The notes beneath the pieces were generated by a model. The model was not told where the DNA came from and made no database searches. It saw nothing but the letters and a program-made list of their open reading frames with translations. This document shows, in pieces, positions 1-7,773 of a stretch of 64,000 nucleotides of DNA (positions are counted from its first letter, which is position 1; every line of letters starts with the position of its first letter). The DNA is taken from positions 1 to 64,000 of the forward strand of contig NZ_SCMP01000009.1 in the NCBI RefSeq assembly GCF_005502935.1. Direction: 5' to 3'. A program made the translations under genes and the position numbers. Source of the stretch: Pseudomonas sp. 2FG. GTDB taxonomy: Bacteria > Pseudomonadota > Gammaproteobacteria > Pseudomonadales > Pseudomonadaceae.

Positions 1-130
1 ACCCCAAACTGCCCCCAACCGCCATGCCAAGCCGCGCTTATCAGCGACGGCGTGGGCGGTGTAGCGGTGAGGGTCGGGGTGGGCGGTGGCTCGCTGAGTG
101 CCTGGCCGACCAGGGGGCAGGACGCGCAGG

Positions 131-149
131 CATCGGCCATTCGGACTAG
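131..149 (-). promoter_or_regulatory. Steroid-island palindrome, site 1
   Basis: The + strand reads CATCGGCC-ATTC-GGACTAG, a member of the 12-copy motif CTAGTCC-N4-GGACGATG. It lies 98 bp before the acyl-CoA dehydrogenase at 248. Its orientation is opposite to that of every other asymmetric site relative to the gene it faces, so it may primarily serve a minus-strand gene off the left edge. I see no convincing gene in the rest of bases 1-247. Confidence 0.6.
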
Positions 150-247
150 GCAGCGGTAACGATTCCCCCATTAAGCGAAGCCGCCAGACTCGTTGGCGAA
201 AGGGGCGTAGCCGTATGCGCCCCGCCAGATGAGCAGAAGGCGCACCT

Positions 248-1435
248 ATGGAATTTGCGTTCAGCGACGAGCAGGAAATGATTCGCGCGTCCGCCGAGAG
301 CTTTCTCGCGGATGTGTCCGACTCCGCAGCGGTGCGGGCGGCTATGGCCAGCGAGCTGGGCTATGACCGCGCGCTGTGGCAGCGCCTGTGCGGCGAGATG
401 TACTGGCCGGCCATCCATATCCCCGAGGCCTACGGCGGCCTCGGCCTGGGGTTCGTCGAACTGGCGATCCTGCTGGAGCAGATGGGCCGCCGCCTGCTCT
501 GTTCACCGTTCTTTGCGACCGCCTGCCTGGCCACGCCGGCGCTGCTGCTGGCCGGCAGCGAGCGGCAGAAAGCCGACTGGCTGCCACGCATCGCCGAGGG
601 CAGCATCAGCGGCACCCTGGCCTTTGCCAGCGCCAACTGCTGGGATGCCGAGACGGTGCAGGCCACTGCGCGCGCGGAAGGCGAAGGCTTCGTACTGAAT
701 GGCACGCTTAATTACGTGCTCGATGGACACAGCGCCGACCTGCTGATCGTCGCCGCCAGAACCCCTGGCTCGATGGGCGAGGCGGGTATCAGTCTGTTCG
801 TCCTGGCGGCCGACAGCGCCGGCATCGAGCGCCAGATGTTGCCGACCATGGACCAGACCCGTCGGCAGGCGCGGCTGCAACTGAACAATCTGTATCTCGG
901 CGCCGACTGCCTGATGGGCGAGTTTGGCGCTGCCTGGCCGCAACTCGAACGCATCATCCAGTTGGCCTGCATCGGCTTGGCCGCCGAGCAGACCGGTGGC
1001 GCTCAACAGGTTCTCGACCTGAGCGTCGCCTACATGCAGGAACGCCAGCAGTTCGGCCGTCCCATCGCCAGCTTCCAGGCACTCAAGCACCGCGCGGCGG
1101 ACATGATGCTGCAGGTCGAATGTGCGCGTTCGGCGGCTTACTACGCCGCCTGCGTGGCCCAGGAACTGCTCGACCCGGCGGGCGACGTCCAGGTCGCGGC
1201 CGAGTTGCCGCTGGCGGCGGCACTGGCCAAGGCGCAGTGCAGCGAGGCGTTCTTCCACTGTGCGGCGGAGTCGATCCAGCTGCATGGCGGGGTCGGCTTC
1301 ACCTGGGAATATGACCCGCATCTCTACTTCAAACGCGCCCGCGCCAGCGAAAACTTCCTCGGCGCGCCAGCCCTGCATCGCGAGCGGATCGCCGCCCTGC
1401 TGCTGGATGCACAGCCATTGGGGGCACAGCCATGA
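248..1435 (+). CDS. Acyl-CoA dehydrogenase, probable partner subunit of the FadE30-like enzyme
   Basis: This 395 aa protein has the three-part acyl-CoA dehydrogenase fold and the C-terminal signature IQLHGGVGFTWE at about 343-354. It is FAD-dependent and would introduce an alpha,beta double bond into an acyl-CoA. Its stop overlaps the next dehydrogenase start by 4 bp (ATGA), which suggests translational coupling. Steroid degraders often use heteromeric acyl-CoA dehydrogenases made from two adjacent FadE genes (mycobacterial FadE pairs, Comamonas ScdC1/ScdC2), and this pair fits that pattern. The exact acyl-CoA substrate is inferred: a ring C/D (HIP-type) intermediate, from the FadE30 and IpdF homologues that follow. 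Confidence 0.85.
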   Translation: MEFAFSDEQEMIRASAESFLADVSDSAAVRAAMASELGYDRALWQRLCGEMYWPAIHIPEAYGGLGLGFVELAILLEQMGRRLLCSPFFATACLATPALLLAGSERQKADWLPRIAEGSISGTLAFASANCWDAETVQATARAEGEGFVLNGTLNYVLDGHSADLLIVAARTPGSMGEAGISLFVLAADSAGIERQMLPTMDQTRRQARLQLNNLYLGADCLMGEFGAAWPQLERIIQLACIGLAAEQTGGAQQVLDLSVAYMQERQQFGRPIASFQALKHRAADMMLQVECARSAAYYAACVAQELLDPAGDVQVAAELPLAAALAKAQCSEAFFHCAAESIQLHGGVGFTWEYDPHLYFKRARASENFLGAPALHRERIAALLLDAQPLGAQP

Positions 1436-2625
1436 AGATCAGTTTCAGTGCGCAAGACGAGTGCTTCCGCGAGGAAGTTGCCGGCTGGCTGGCGGAAAAC
1501 CTCTGTGGTGAATTCGAGCCGCTGCGTTTTCGCGGCGGGCCGGGCGACGAACACATGTTCCCCAAAGAGCGCAAAGCCTGGGAGCGCACGCTCGCCGCAG
1601 GCGGCTGGACCTGCGTGGGCTGGGCGCCCGAGCACGGCGGACGCGGCCTGTCGATCAGCCAGCAGGTGATCTTCCACGAGGAATACGCCCGTGCCGGTGG
1701 GCCGGGGCGCATGGGCCATATCGGCGAGGGCTTGGCTGGGCCGACCATCGCCGCCTTCGGTAACGCCGAGCAACAGCGCAGGTTCCTCCCGGGCATCGTC
1801 AGCGGCAGCGAGTTCTGGTGCCAGGGTTATTCCGAACCGGGCGCCGGTTCCGACCTGGCCAACGTCAAGACCCGTGCGGTGCTGGATGAGGCGAGCGGCA
1901 AATGGCGGATCACCGGGCAGAAGGTCTGGACCTCGCTGGCCCACGAGTCCGACTGGTGCTTCGTGATCGCCCGCACCGAGCCGGGCAGTGTCGGGCACCA
2001 CGGCCTGTCGTTCCTGCTGGTGCCGATGGCGCAGGCGGGCATCACGGTGCGGCCGATCGAGCAACTCACCGGCACTTCCGAATTCAACGAGGTGTTCTTC
2101 GACGACGCCGAAACCGACGCCGCGTATATAGTCGGCAAACCCGGCGAAGGCTGGAAGATCGCCATGGCGCTGCTGGGCTTCGAGCGTGGCGTGTCGACCC
2201 TCGGCCAACAGATGCAGTTCCAGAATGAGCTGAACGAGATCATCGCCATCGCCAAGGCCAATGGCGCCGCCCGCGATCCAATCTTGCGCCAGCGTCTCGC
2301 CGAGGCCTGGGGCGGGCTGCGAATCATGCGCTACAACTCGCTGCGCATGCTCTCCGGTGCCCAGGACGGTGCGCTGCGCAAGGACGCGATGATCTACAAG
2401 CTGTTCTGGTCCAGCTGGCACGCCAACCTCGGCAAGCTGGCGATGGACGTCCTCGGCGCCGAGGCCGAGTTGATCGAGGCCGCGCCTTACCAGCTCAACC
2501 GCCTGCAGTCGCTGTACCTGTTCACCCGCTCCGACACCATCTACGGCGGCAGCAACGAAATCCAACGCAACATCATTGCCGAACGCGCCCTGGGGATGCC
2601 GAAAGAACCCCGCGTTCGCGCCTGA
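1432..2625 (+). CDS. fadE30: FadE30-like acyl-CoA dehydrogenase
   Basis: This 397 aa protein matches my recollection of M. tuberculosis FadE30 (Rv3560c) over its whole length. Shared features include WCQGYSEPGAGSDLANV at about 129-145, the following QKVWTSLAH, ERGVSTLGQQ, and the C-terminal DTIYGGSNEIQRNIIAER. FadE30 is placed in catabolism of the steroid C/D-ring propionate HIP, desaturating the 5-hydroxy-HIP-CoA side chain. The adjacent ipdF homologue supports this. It is cotranslated with the preceding subunit through the ATGA overlap. The flavin and acyl-CoA binding motifs look intact. Confidence 0.85.
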   Translation: MKISFSAQDECFREEVAGWLAENLCGEFEPLRFRGGPGDEHMFPKERKAWERTLAAGGWTCVGWAPEHGGRGLSISQQVIFHEEYARAGGPGRMGHIGEGLAGPTIAAFGNAEQQRRFLPGIVSGSEFWCQGYSEPGAGSDLANVKTRAVLDEASGKWRITGQKVWTSLAHESDWCFVIARTEPGSVGHHGLSFLLVPMAQAGITVRPIEQLTGTSEFNEVFFDDAETDAAYIVGKPGEGWKIAMALLGFERGVSTLGQQMQFQNELNEIIAIAKANGAARDPILRQRLAEAWGGLRIMRYNSLRMLSGAQDGALRKDAMIYKLFWSSWHANLGKLAMDVLGAEAELIEAAPYQLNRLQSLYLFTRSDTIYGGSNEIQRNIIAERALGMPKEPRVRA

Positions 2626-2647
2626 ATCCGGCCTGAGGAATCTGAAT

Positions 2648-3430
2648 ATGCTTAATCCGACCTACGTCCCTGGGCACCAGTTGCTGCACGGCAAGTCCGT
2701 TCTGATCACCGCCGCTGCGGGCGCCGGCATCGGCTTCTCCGCCGCGCTGCGGGCCGCCGAGGAAGGCTGCCGGGCGCTGATGATCAGCGATATCCATGAA
2801 GGCCGGTTGCAGGAAGCAGCGTTGAAGATTCGCGAGAAGACCGGGCTCGACCAGCTCTTCACTCAGGTCTGCAACGTCACCGACGAACAGCAGGTGCAGG
2901 CACTGATTGCCGCCGCCGAGCGCGATCTGGGCGGCGTCGATGTGCTGATCAATAACGCCGGCCTCGGCGGCTCGCGGCTGCTGGTGGAGATGCCGGACGA
3001 GGAGTGGCAGCGCGTGCTGGACGTGACCCTCACCGGCACCATGCGCATGACCCGCGCCATGCTGCCGAAGATGATCGAGCGCCAGGCCGGGGTCATCGTC
3101 AACAACGCCTCGGTACTCGGCTGGCGCGCGCAGAAGGAGCAATCACACTACGCCGCGGCCAAGGCCGGGGTGATGGCGCTGACCCGTTGCGCCGCGGTCG
3201 AAGCCGCCGAGCACGGCATCCGCATCAACGCGGTGAGCCCGAGCATCGCCCTGCATGACTTTCTGCGTAAGTCCGCGCCGCAGGAGGTATTGGAAAAACT
3301 CGTTTCGAACGAGGCCTTTGGCCGCGCGGCCGAGGTCTGGGAAGTGGCTAACGTGATGATGTTCCTGGCCAGCGATTACAGCTCCTATATGACCGGCGAA
3401 GTCTTGTCGGTCTCCAGCCAGAGGGCCTAA
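2648..3430 (+). CDS. ipdF: IpdF-like short-chain dehydrogenase (hydroxy-HIP-CoA oxidation)
   Basis: This 260 aa classical SDR starts at ATG 2648, after a GAGGAATCTGAAT spacer; an upstream in-frame start at 2576 would overlap fadE30. The nucleotide-binding stretch is TAAAGAGIG (21-29), NNAG is at 102-105, and the catalytic set is Ser155, Tyr168, Lys172. The segments VNNASVLGWRAQ, SHYAAAKAGVMALTR and EAFGRAAE closely match remembered M. tuberculosis Rv3559c (IpdF), which acts on hydroxylated HIP-CoA. FadE30 upstream and a hydratase downstream give the expected beta-oxidation context. It spans residues homologous to the full mycobacterial protein with no truncation. Confidence 0.85.
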   Translation: MLNPTYVPGHQLLHGKSVLITAAAGAGIGFSAALRAAEEGCRALMISDIHEGRLQEAALKIREKTGLDQLFTQVCNVTDEQQVQALIAAAERDLGGVDVLINNAGLGGSRLLVEMPDEEWQRVLDVTLTGTMRMTRAMLPKMIERQAGVIVNNASVLGWRAQKEQSHYAAAKAGVMALTRCAAVEAAEHGIRINAVSPSIALHDFLRKSAPQEVLEKLVSNEAFGRAAEVWEVANVMMFLASDYSSYMTGEVLSVSSQRA

Positions 3431-3432
3431 GC

Positions 3433-3891
3433 ATGACGATGATTTTTACCAGTCCCTTCGAGCTGGCCGCGAGCGTCGGTGAGCAGCTCGGCCACAGCGA
3501 CTGGCTGAAGGTGGAACAGGAGCGCATCGACCTGTTCGCCGAGGCCACCGGCGATCACCAGTGGATTCACGTCGATCCAGATAAAGCCGCCCAGGGCCCG
3601 TTTGGCGCCTGCATCGCCCACGGCTACCTGAGCCTGGCGCTGGTCAACCTGTTCCTGCCGCAGATCCTCGAGGTGCGCGGCATTTCCATGGGGGTGAACT
3701 ACGGCTGCGACCGCCTGCGTTTCCCCAATGTGCTCAGGGTTGGCGCCCGCGTGCGCGGCAGCGCCGAACTGGTATCGGTCGAGGAGATCAAGGGCGGTGT
3801 GCAGGCGTGCATCCGCGTCAGCGTCGAGATCGAGGGCGAAGAGCGCCCGGCCTGCGTGGTGGACACCATCAGTCGTTATTACCCGGCATAA
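3433..3891 (+). CDS. MaoC-family (R)-enoyl-CoA hydratase
   Basis: This 152 aa single hot-dog protein carries the hydratase-2 catalytic motif in ATGDHQWIHVDP, with Asp41 and His46. It closely resembles mycobacterial HtdZ/Rv0130-type hydratases (GPFG.xIAHG, LRFPNVLRVG). It should add water to a trans-2-enoyl-CoA. It starts 2 nt after the ipdF stop and so belongs to the same operon. It probably hydrates the product of the dehydrogenase pair. The precise steroid intermediate is not determined by sequence. Confidence 0.85.
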   Translation: MTMIFTSPFELAASVGEQLGHSDWLKVEQERIDLFAEATGDHQWIHVDPDKAAQGPFGACIAHGYLSLALVNLFLPQILEVRGISMGVNYGCDRLRFPNVLRVGARVRGSAELVSVEEIKGGVQACIRVSVEIEGEERPACVVDTISRYYPA

Positions 3892-3903
3892 AAGTGCAGC
3901 GTC

Positions 3904-3979
3904 GTAGGGTGGATGTCGTCTTTCAACATCCACCGGCGTGCCGCCGGTTGGCGGATGTAAACAGCGACATCCACCCTAC
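3904..3979. repeat. Palindromic GTAGGGTGGATG repeat
   Basis: Inverted repeat whose ends GTAGGGTGGATGTC and GACATCCACCCTAC are exact complements, with a smaller GC hairpin inside. It sits in the 207 bp gap between the hydratase and the thiolase. This is the Pseudomonas type of dispersed hyperpalindromic element. Confidence 0.75.
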
Positions 3980-4012
3980 CTCTTCGTTGGCCCTGGTACC
4001 GGGAGTTAAACC

Positions 4013-4058
4013 CCCTCTCCCTTGAGGGAGAGGGCTGGGGAGAGGGCTGGGGAGAGGG
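4013..4058. repeat. CCCTCTCCC hairpin plus tandem CTGGGGAGAGGG
   Basis: CCCTCTCCC-TTGA-GGGAGAGGG forms a short perfect hairpin (4013-4034). Two tandem copies of CTGGGGAGAGGG follow (4035-4046, 4047-4058). This is a common dispersed repeat type; it lies just before the thiolase gene. Confidence 0.7.
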
Positions 4059-4098
4059 TAGGACTCTCGCCAAGAACCTGAATTCGAGGAACAAACAA

Positions 4099-5301
4099 AT
4101 GAAAGAAGCCGTAATCGTCTCCACCGCCCGCACGCCGATCGGCAAGGCCTTCCGTGGCGCCTTCAACGATACCGAGGCGCCCCTGCTGGGCGGTCATGTG
4201 GTACGCGAGGCCGTGCGCCGCGCCGGGATCGAGCCGGGCGAAGTGGACGACGTGCTGATCGGCGCCGCGGCGCAGCAAGGCACCCAGTCCTATAACCTCG
4301 GCCGGCTCTGCGCGATTGCCGGCGGGTTGCCTTCGACCGTGGCCGGCATGGCCATGGAGCGTCAGTGCGCTTCCGGCCTGATGAGCATCGCCACCGCGGC
4401 CAAGGGCATCATCTGCGACGAGATCGACATCGCCGTGGCCGGTGGGCTGGAGTCCATCTCCCTGGTGCAGAACAAGCACAAGAATCTTTACCGCAACCAG
4501 TCCAACGCGGTGCTCGAACTCGATCCGACCGCCTATATCCCGATGATCGAGACCGCCGAGATAGTCGCCGCGCGCTATGGCATCTCGCGCGAGGAACAGG
4601 ACGAGTACAGCTACCACAGCCAGATGCGTACCGCCCTGGCGCAAAGCGCCGGGTTGTTCGATCTCGAGCTGGCGCCGCTGACCAGCCGGCAGGCGCTTTT
4701 CGACAAGGCCAGCGGCGAGAACCGCTACGAGAGCGTGACCCTGGCCCGCGACGAGTGCAACCGCGCGAGCACCACCCGCGAGAGCCTGGCGGCGCTGGAG
4801 CCGGTGTGGCAGGGCGGGCAGTGGACCGAGTCGGGCCGCTTCATCACCGCCGGCAACGCCTCGCAGCTGTCCGATGGCGCCTCGGCCTCGGTGCTGATGA
4901 GCGCCAAGCTGGCCGAACAGAAAGGTCTGGAGCCGCTGGGCATCTACCGTGGCCTGGCGGTGGCTGGCTGCAATGCCGACGAGATGGGCATAGGTCCGGT
5001 CTATGCGATCCCCAAACTGCTCAAGCGCCATGGCCTGAAGATGGACCATATCGGCCTGTGGGAACTCAACGAGGCCTTCGCCTGCCAGGTGCTGTATTGC
5101 CGCGACACTCTGGGCATCCCCGACGAACGCCTGAACGTCAACGGCGGCGCCATTTCCATCGGCCACCCGTTCGGCATGTCCGGCGCGCGCATGGTCGGCC
5201 ATGCGCTGATCGAGGGTAAACGCCGTGGCCTGCGTTATGTGGTGGTGAGCATGTGCATAGGCGGTGGCATGGGCGCCGCCGCGCTTTTCGAAGTGGTCTA
5301 G
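4099..5301 (+). CDS. Thiolase (acetyl-CoA acetyltransferase family), steroid beta-oxidation
   Basis: This 400 aa thiolase has nucleophilic Cys90 in ERQCASG, the NEAFA loop, His356 in [11 protein letters not shown] and Cys386 in CIGGGMG, so the catalytic triad is complete. It would cleave a 3-oxoacyl-CoA with free CoA. It is the last carbon-carbon cleavage enzyme of this beta-oxidation operon and resembles the FadA5/FadA6/ScdF group in role. The upstream gap is filled by two palindromic repeats, but all genes from 248 to 6139 share one strand. Exact substrate assignment is inference from neighbours. Confidence 0.88.
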   Translation: MKEAVIVSTARTPIGKAFRGAFNDTEAPLLGGHVVREAVRRAGIEPGEVDDVLIGAAAQQGTQSYNLGRLCAIAGGLPSTVAGMAMERQCASGLMSIATAAKGIICDEIDIAVAGGLESISLVQNKHKNLYRNQSNAVLELDPTAYIPMIETAEIVAARYGISREEQDEYSYHSQMRTALAQSAGLFDLELAPLTSRQALFDKASGENRYESVTLARDECNRASTTRESLAALEPVWQGGQWTESGRFITAGNASQLSDGASASVLMSAKLAEQKGLEPLGIYRGLAVAGCNADEMGIGPVYAIPKLLKRHGLKMDHIGLWELNEAFACQVLYCRDTLGIPDERLNVNGGAISIGHPFGMSGARMVGHALIEGKRRGLRYVVVSMCIGGGMGAAALFEVV

Positions 5302-5312
5302 GGGAGATGGCA

Positions 5313-5702
5313 ATGATCAGTCCACAACAGATCCAGACAGCTATGGCGCGTTATGTCGAGCTGGTGGATGCCGGTGATATCGACGGCATAGTCGCGCTCT
5401 ACGCGGCGGATGCGGTGGTGGAAGACCCGGTAGGCAAGGCACCGATTGTCGGCATTGCCGCTATCGCGACCTTCTACCGCGAGGGGCTCGGCAAGACCAA
5501 TGCCACGGCCACCTTGACCGGCCCGGTACGGGCCACGGTGAATGGTTGCGGCGCCATGCCGTTTCGCGTCGATCTGAACTGGGGCGGGCAGCTGTGCTCG
5601 ATCCAGGTGATCGACGTAATGGAGTTCGACGCCGACGGCAAGATCCGCTCGATGAAGGCCTACTGGAGCGAAGCCAACCTGGAACGGCGAGGTGAGGCAT
5701 GA
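5313..5702 (+). CDS. ksi: Steroid delta-isomerase (ketosteroid isomerase)
   Basis: This 129 aa protein has the SnoaL/NTF2-like fold and moves the delta-5 double bond of 3-oxosteroids to delta-4. All three catalytic residues are visible: Tyr14 (MARYVELVDAGD), Asp38 (VVEDPVG) and Asp101 (IQVIDVMEF). It resembles P. putida KSI strongly (FRVDLNWGGQ, AYWSEANL). The ATG at 5313 is preferred because GGGGAG lies 6 nt upstream; ATG 5307 would abut that site. Its stop overlaps the next gene by 4 bp. This is the clearest single marker that the island handles steroids. Confidence 0.93.
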   Translation: MISPQQIQTAMARYVELVDAGDIDGIVALYAADAVVEDPVGKAPIVGIAAIATFYREGLGKTNATATLTGPVRATVNGCGAMPFRVDLNWGGQLCSIQVIDVMEFDADGKIRSMKAYWSEANLERRGEA

Positions 5703-6139
5703 GCCTAGAGCAGCGCATCGCCCGCCTGGAGTCGCTGGAGGCGATCCGCCAGTTGAAACACCGCTACTTGAATGCCTGTGATCTGAAGGAGGTCGAGTGC
5801 ATTCGCGACTGCTTCGCCGAGGGCGAAATCCTCATCGACTATGGCCCGGTGGGGCTCTTTCACGAGCGCGAGCGCTTCGTTGCGCTGTACCAGGAGTTGG
5901 CCTGCCATGAGTCGGTGATCGACCTGCATCACGGCGCCAACCCGGAGATCGAGCTGCTGTCGGCGAGCGAGGCGTCGGCGCGTTGGGCGCTCTGGTATTT
6001 CAATATCGACGCCAACAGCGGCGCCACTCGTCAGCTCGGCGGCTTTTACCAGGATCGCTATCGGCTGACCGAGAGCGGCTGGAAGATAGTCGAGACGCGC
6101 TTTAGCGCCCATTCGCAGACCAGCGGCAGTGCTGGCTGA
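5699..6139 (+). CDS. SnoaL/NTF2-like protein (possible steroid dehydratase or isomerase)
   Basis: A 146 aa protein opening with a helix (SLEQRIARLESLEAIRQLKHRYLNA is the start of a typical SnoaL-like domain) and ending KIVETRFSAHSQ. The family includes scytalone dehydratase and BaiE-type bile-acid 7-dehydratases. It is translationally coupled to ksi through ATGA. A role in steroid dehydration or a side isomerisation is reasonable but not shown. It is the last gene of the operon, directly followed by a 72 bp palindromic repeat. Confidence 0.75.
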   Translation: MSLEQRIARLESLEAIRQLKHRYLNACDLKEVECIRDCFAEGEILIDYGPVGLFHERERFVALYQELACHESVIDLHHGANPEIELLSASEASARWALWYFNIDANSGATRQLGGFYQDRYRLTESGWKIVETRFSAHSQTSGSAG

Positions 6140-6145
6140 GAACCC

Positions 6146-6217
6146 GTAGGGCGGACTCAGGAGCGCCGCGAACAGTCCGCCTGGTAGACGGCGTACTGCT
6201 GCGCGAGTACGCCCTAC
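6146..6217. repeat. 72 bp double-hairpin repeat, copy 1
   Basis: Begins GTAGGGCGGACTCAGGAGCG and ends GAGTACGCCCTAC, folding into two hairpins (GCGGACT/AGTCCGC and GGCGTACT/AGTACGCC). Related copies are at 12548 and 35136. It lies between convergent genes. Confidence 0.85.
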
Positions 6218-6260
6218 GCATTACGCCCCATGACCACTCCCGTTGATGGTCGAGGGCCGA

Positions 6261-6734
6261 CTAGCCGGCGAAATCCCGATTCTGCGTCTGCCCGCTTTCA
6301 TAGAAGGTCTTGAGGTTCTCGGCGATCTGTTTGACTGCCTTGGCGAAGGCCTTGGCCAGCAGCCATTCCACTAGGCGCCCGCCGCGCAGGCGGTAGCTCA
6401 GGCTGGCGGTGAAGGCGGTGCGCTCACCGGCCGAGGCGATGGCGTAGCGAAACCAGGCCTCGCGAAAGGGCACTGGCGCGCCCTTTCCCCCACGATGCAG
6501 ACGGATCAGGAAACCCTCGCCCTCGTGCCACTCGCTGACCGTTTCATCCAGCCATTGGCCGTTCTTCTGGAATACCCGGCGGCTGGCGCCCAGGCCTTCC
6601 TGCGGACCGGGATGGAGCTGGCAGCCGGTCAGGTCCGGCACGTAATGCGGGGCCAGGGTCAGGTCGCGCAGCTTGCTCCAGACCTGCTCGACGGGCAGGT
6701 CGATCAGCAGGCTATGGCTGGCTTGTAACGGCAT
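6261..6734 (-). CDS. SRPBCC-family protein (polyketide cyclase/START-like)
   Basis: A 157 aa protein with the opening of a START/Bet v1-like fold (SHSLLIDLPVEQVWSKLRDL) and the FxASLSYRLRGG strand pattern. Such proteins bind hydrophobic ligands; a steroid or acyl intermediate is plausible here. It starts 15 nt after the stop of the SDR at 6750, so the two form one minus-strand unit. No catalytic motif is recognisable, and the function is unassigned. Confidence 0.75.
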   Translation of the reverse strand: MPLQASHSLLIDLPVEQVWSKLRDLTLAPHYVPDLTGCQLHPGPQEGLGASRRVFQKNGQWLDETVSEWHEGEGFLIRLHRGGKGAPVPFREAWFRYAIASAGERTAFTASLSYRLRGGRLVEWLLAKAFAKAVKQIAENLKTFYESGQTQNRDFAG

Positions 6735-6749
6735 CGCTGGTTGCTCCGA

Positions 6750-7523
6750 TCAAGGGTTCTGGGCCGCGTCGAGAAAGGCCGGGCGTTCGCCGCCGCCATG
6801 CACGCCTATATCGGCGCCGCTGACATAGCGTGCCAGGGGCGAGGCCAGGTACAGGCAGCTGTCGCCTATATCCTCCGGCTCGGCCAGGCGTTGCAGGGGA
6901 ATGGTCGCCGCGACCCGGGCGAGGCCGGCCGCATCGCCATAGTGCAGCTCGGCCTGCTCGGTGCGGATCAGCCCGGCGGTCACCGCATTGACCCGTACCT
7001 TGGGCGCCCACTCTACCGCCAGCGAGCGGGTCAGGTTGAGCAGTCCGGCCTTGGCCGCGCCGTAGGCGGCGGTGCCGGGAGAGGGGCGGGTGGCGCTGAC
7101 ACTGCAGATATTGATGATGGCGCCGCCCTCGGCCTGCTCCTGCATCACCCGGTTGGCCAGCTGGCAGAGGTTCAGCGGCGCCAGCAGGTTGAGGCGGATG
7201 ATCGACTCGGAGAAGCGCGGCGAGGCAGTGGCGGCATCCGCATTGGGGGCGCCGCCGGCGTTGTTGACCAGCACGTCGAGGCGGCCGAAGCGCTCGACTA
7301 TGGCGTCGATCAGGCCCACGGCCTGCTCCCAGTCGCGCAGGTCACACGGCAGGAACAGCGCCTGGCGGCCATCCTGCTCGGGCAGCGTCGGCGGGGCTTC
7401 GCGCCCGCAGATCACCACCTCGGCGCCGCATTCGAGAAAGCGCTGGCTGATGCCGCGGCCGACGCCTTTGCCGCCGCCGGTCACCAATACCACCTTGCCG
7501 CGAAAGTCCATTGGGTTCTGCAT
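6750..7523 (-). CDS. Short-chain dehydrogenase/reductase
   Basis: This 257 aa classical SDR has TGGGKGVG (15-22), NNAG (87-90), the catalytic Ser/Tyr/Lys set (Ser143, Tyr154, Lys158) and PLQRLAEPEDIG near the C terminus. It would oxidise or reduce a hydroxyl or keto group with NAD(P). It leads a two-gene minus-strand operon with the SRPBCC protein. A copy of the island palindrome lies 60 bp upstream at 7583. The substrate is likely a steroid ring or acyl-CoA intermediate, inferred from context only. Confidence 0.85.
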   Translation of the reverse strand: MQNPMDFRGKVVLVTGGGKGVGRGISQRFLECGAEVVICGREAPPTLPEQDGRQALFLPCDLRDWEQAVGLIDAIVERFGRLDVLVNNAGGAPNADAATASPRFSESIIRLNLLAPLNLCQLANRVMQEQAEGGAIINICSVSATRPSPGTAAYGAAKAGLLNLTRSLAVEWAPKVRVNAVTAGLIRTEQAELHYGDAAGLARVAATIPLQRLAEPEDIGDSCLYLASPLARYVSGADIGVHGGGERPAFLDAAQNP

Positions 7524-7582
7524 GGCTGCCTCGCCTGTAATTCTGAGATACGGCCGAGCCTAGGGCGCCGCCCCGCAGGCGC

Positions 7583-7601
7583 CAACGTCCGAAGAGACTA
7601 G
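7583..7601 (-). promoter_or_regulatory. Steroid-island palindrome, site 2
   Basis: CAACGTCC-GAAG-AGACTAG on the + strand. Read toward the SDR at 7523 it is CTAGTCT-CTTC-GGACGTTG, in the standard orientation and 60 bp from the start codon. Confidence 0.75.
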
Positions 7602-7604
7602 GGC

Positions 7605-7663
7605 GTAGGGTGCGCTCCGCGCACCACCTGCCGCGGGCATTTGGTGCGCAGAGCGCACCCTAC
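7605..7663. repeat. GTAGGGTGCGCTC palindrome between two regulatory sites
   Basis: Ends GTAGGGTGCGCTC and GAGCGCACCCTAC are exact complements, with inner GCGCACCA/TTGGTGCGC pairing. It separates the two oppositely oriented regulatory sites of this divergent promoter region. Confidence 0.75.
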
Positions 7664-7697
7664 GAGCCGCCTCTCGGCCGCCAACAAGGCGTCGCGG

Positions 7698-7716
7698 CTA
7701 GTCCTGTCGGACGATG
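7698..7716 (+). promoter_or_regulatory. Steroid-island palindrome, site 3
   Basis: CTAGTCC-TGTC-GGACGATG, an exact match to the consensus, 58 bp upstream of tesD. Confidence 0.85.
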
Positions 7717-7773
7717 TTGCGCCCCGGGCGCCTCGGAATAATCCGGTAAACCCTGAACCCCGAGGAGAACCCC

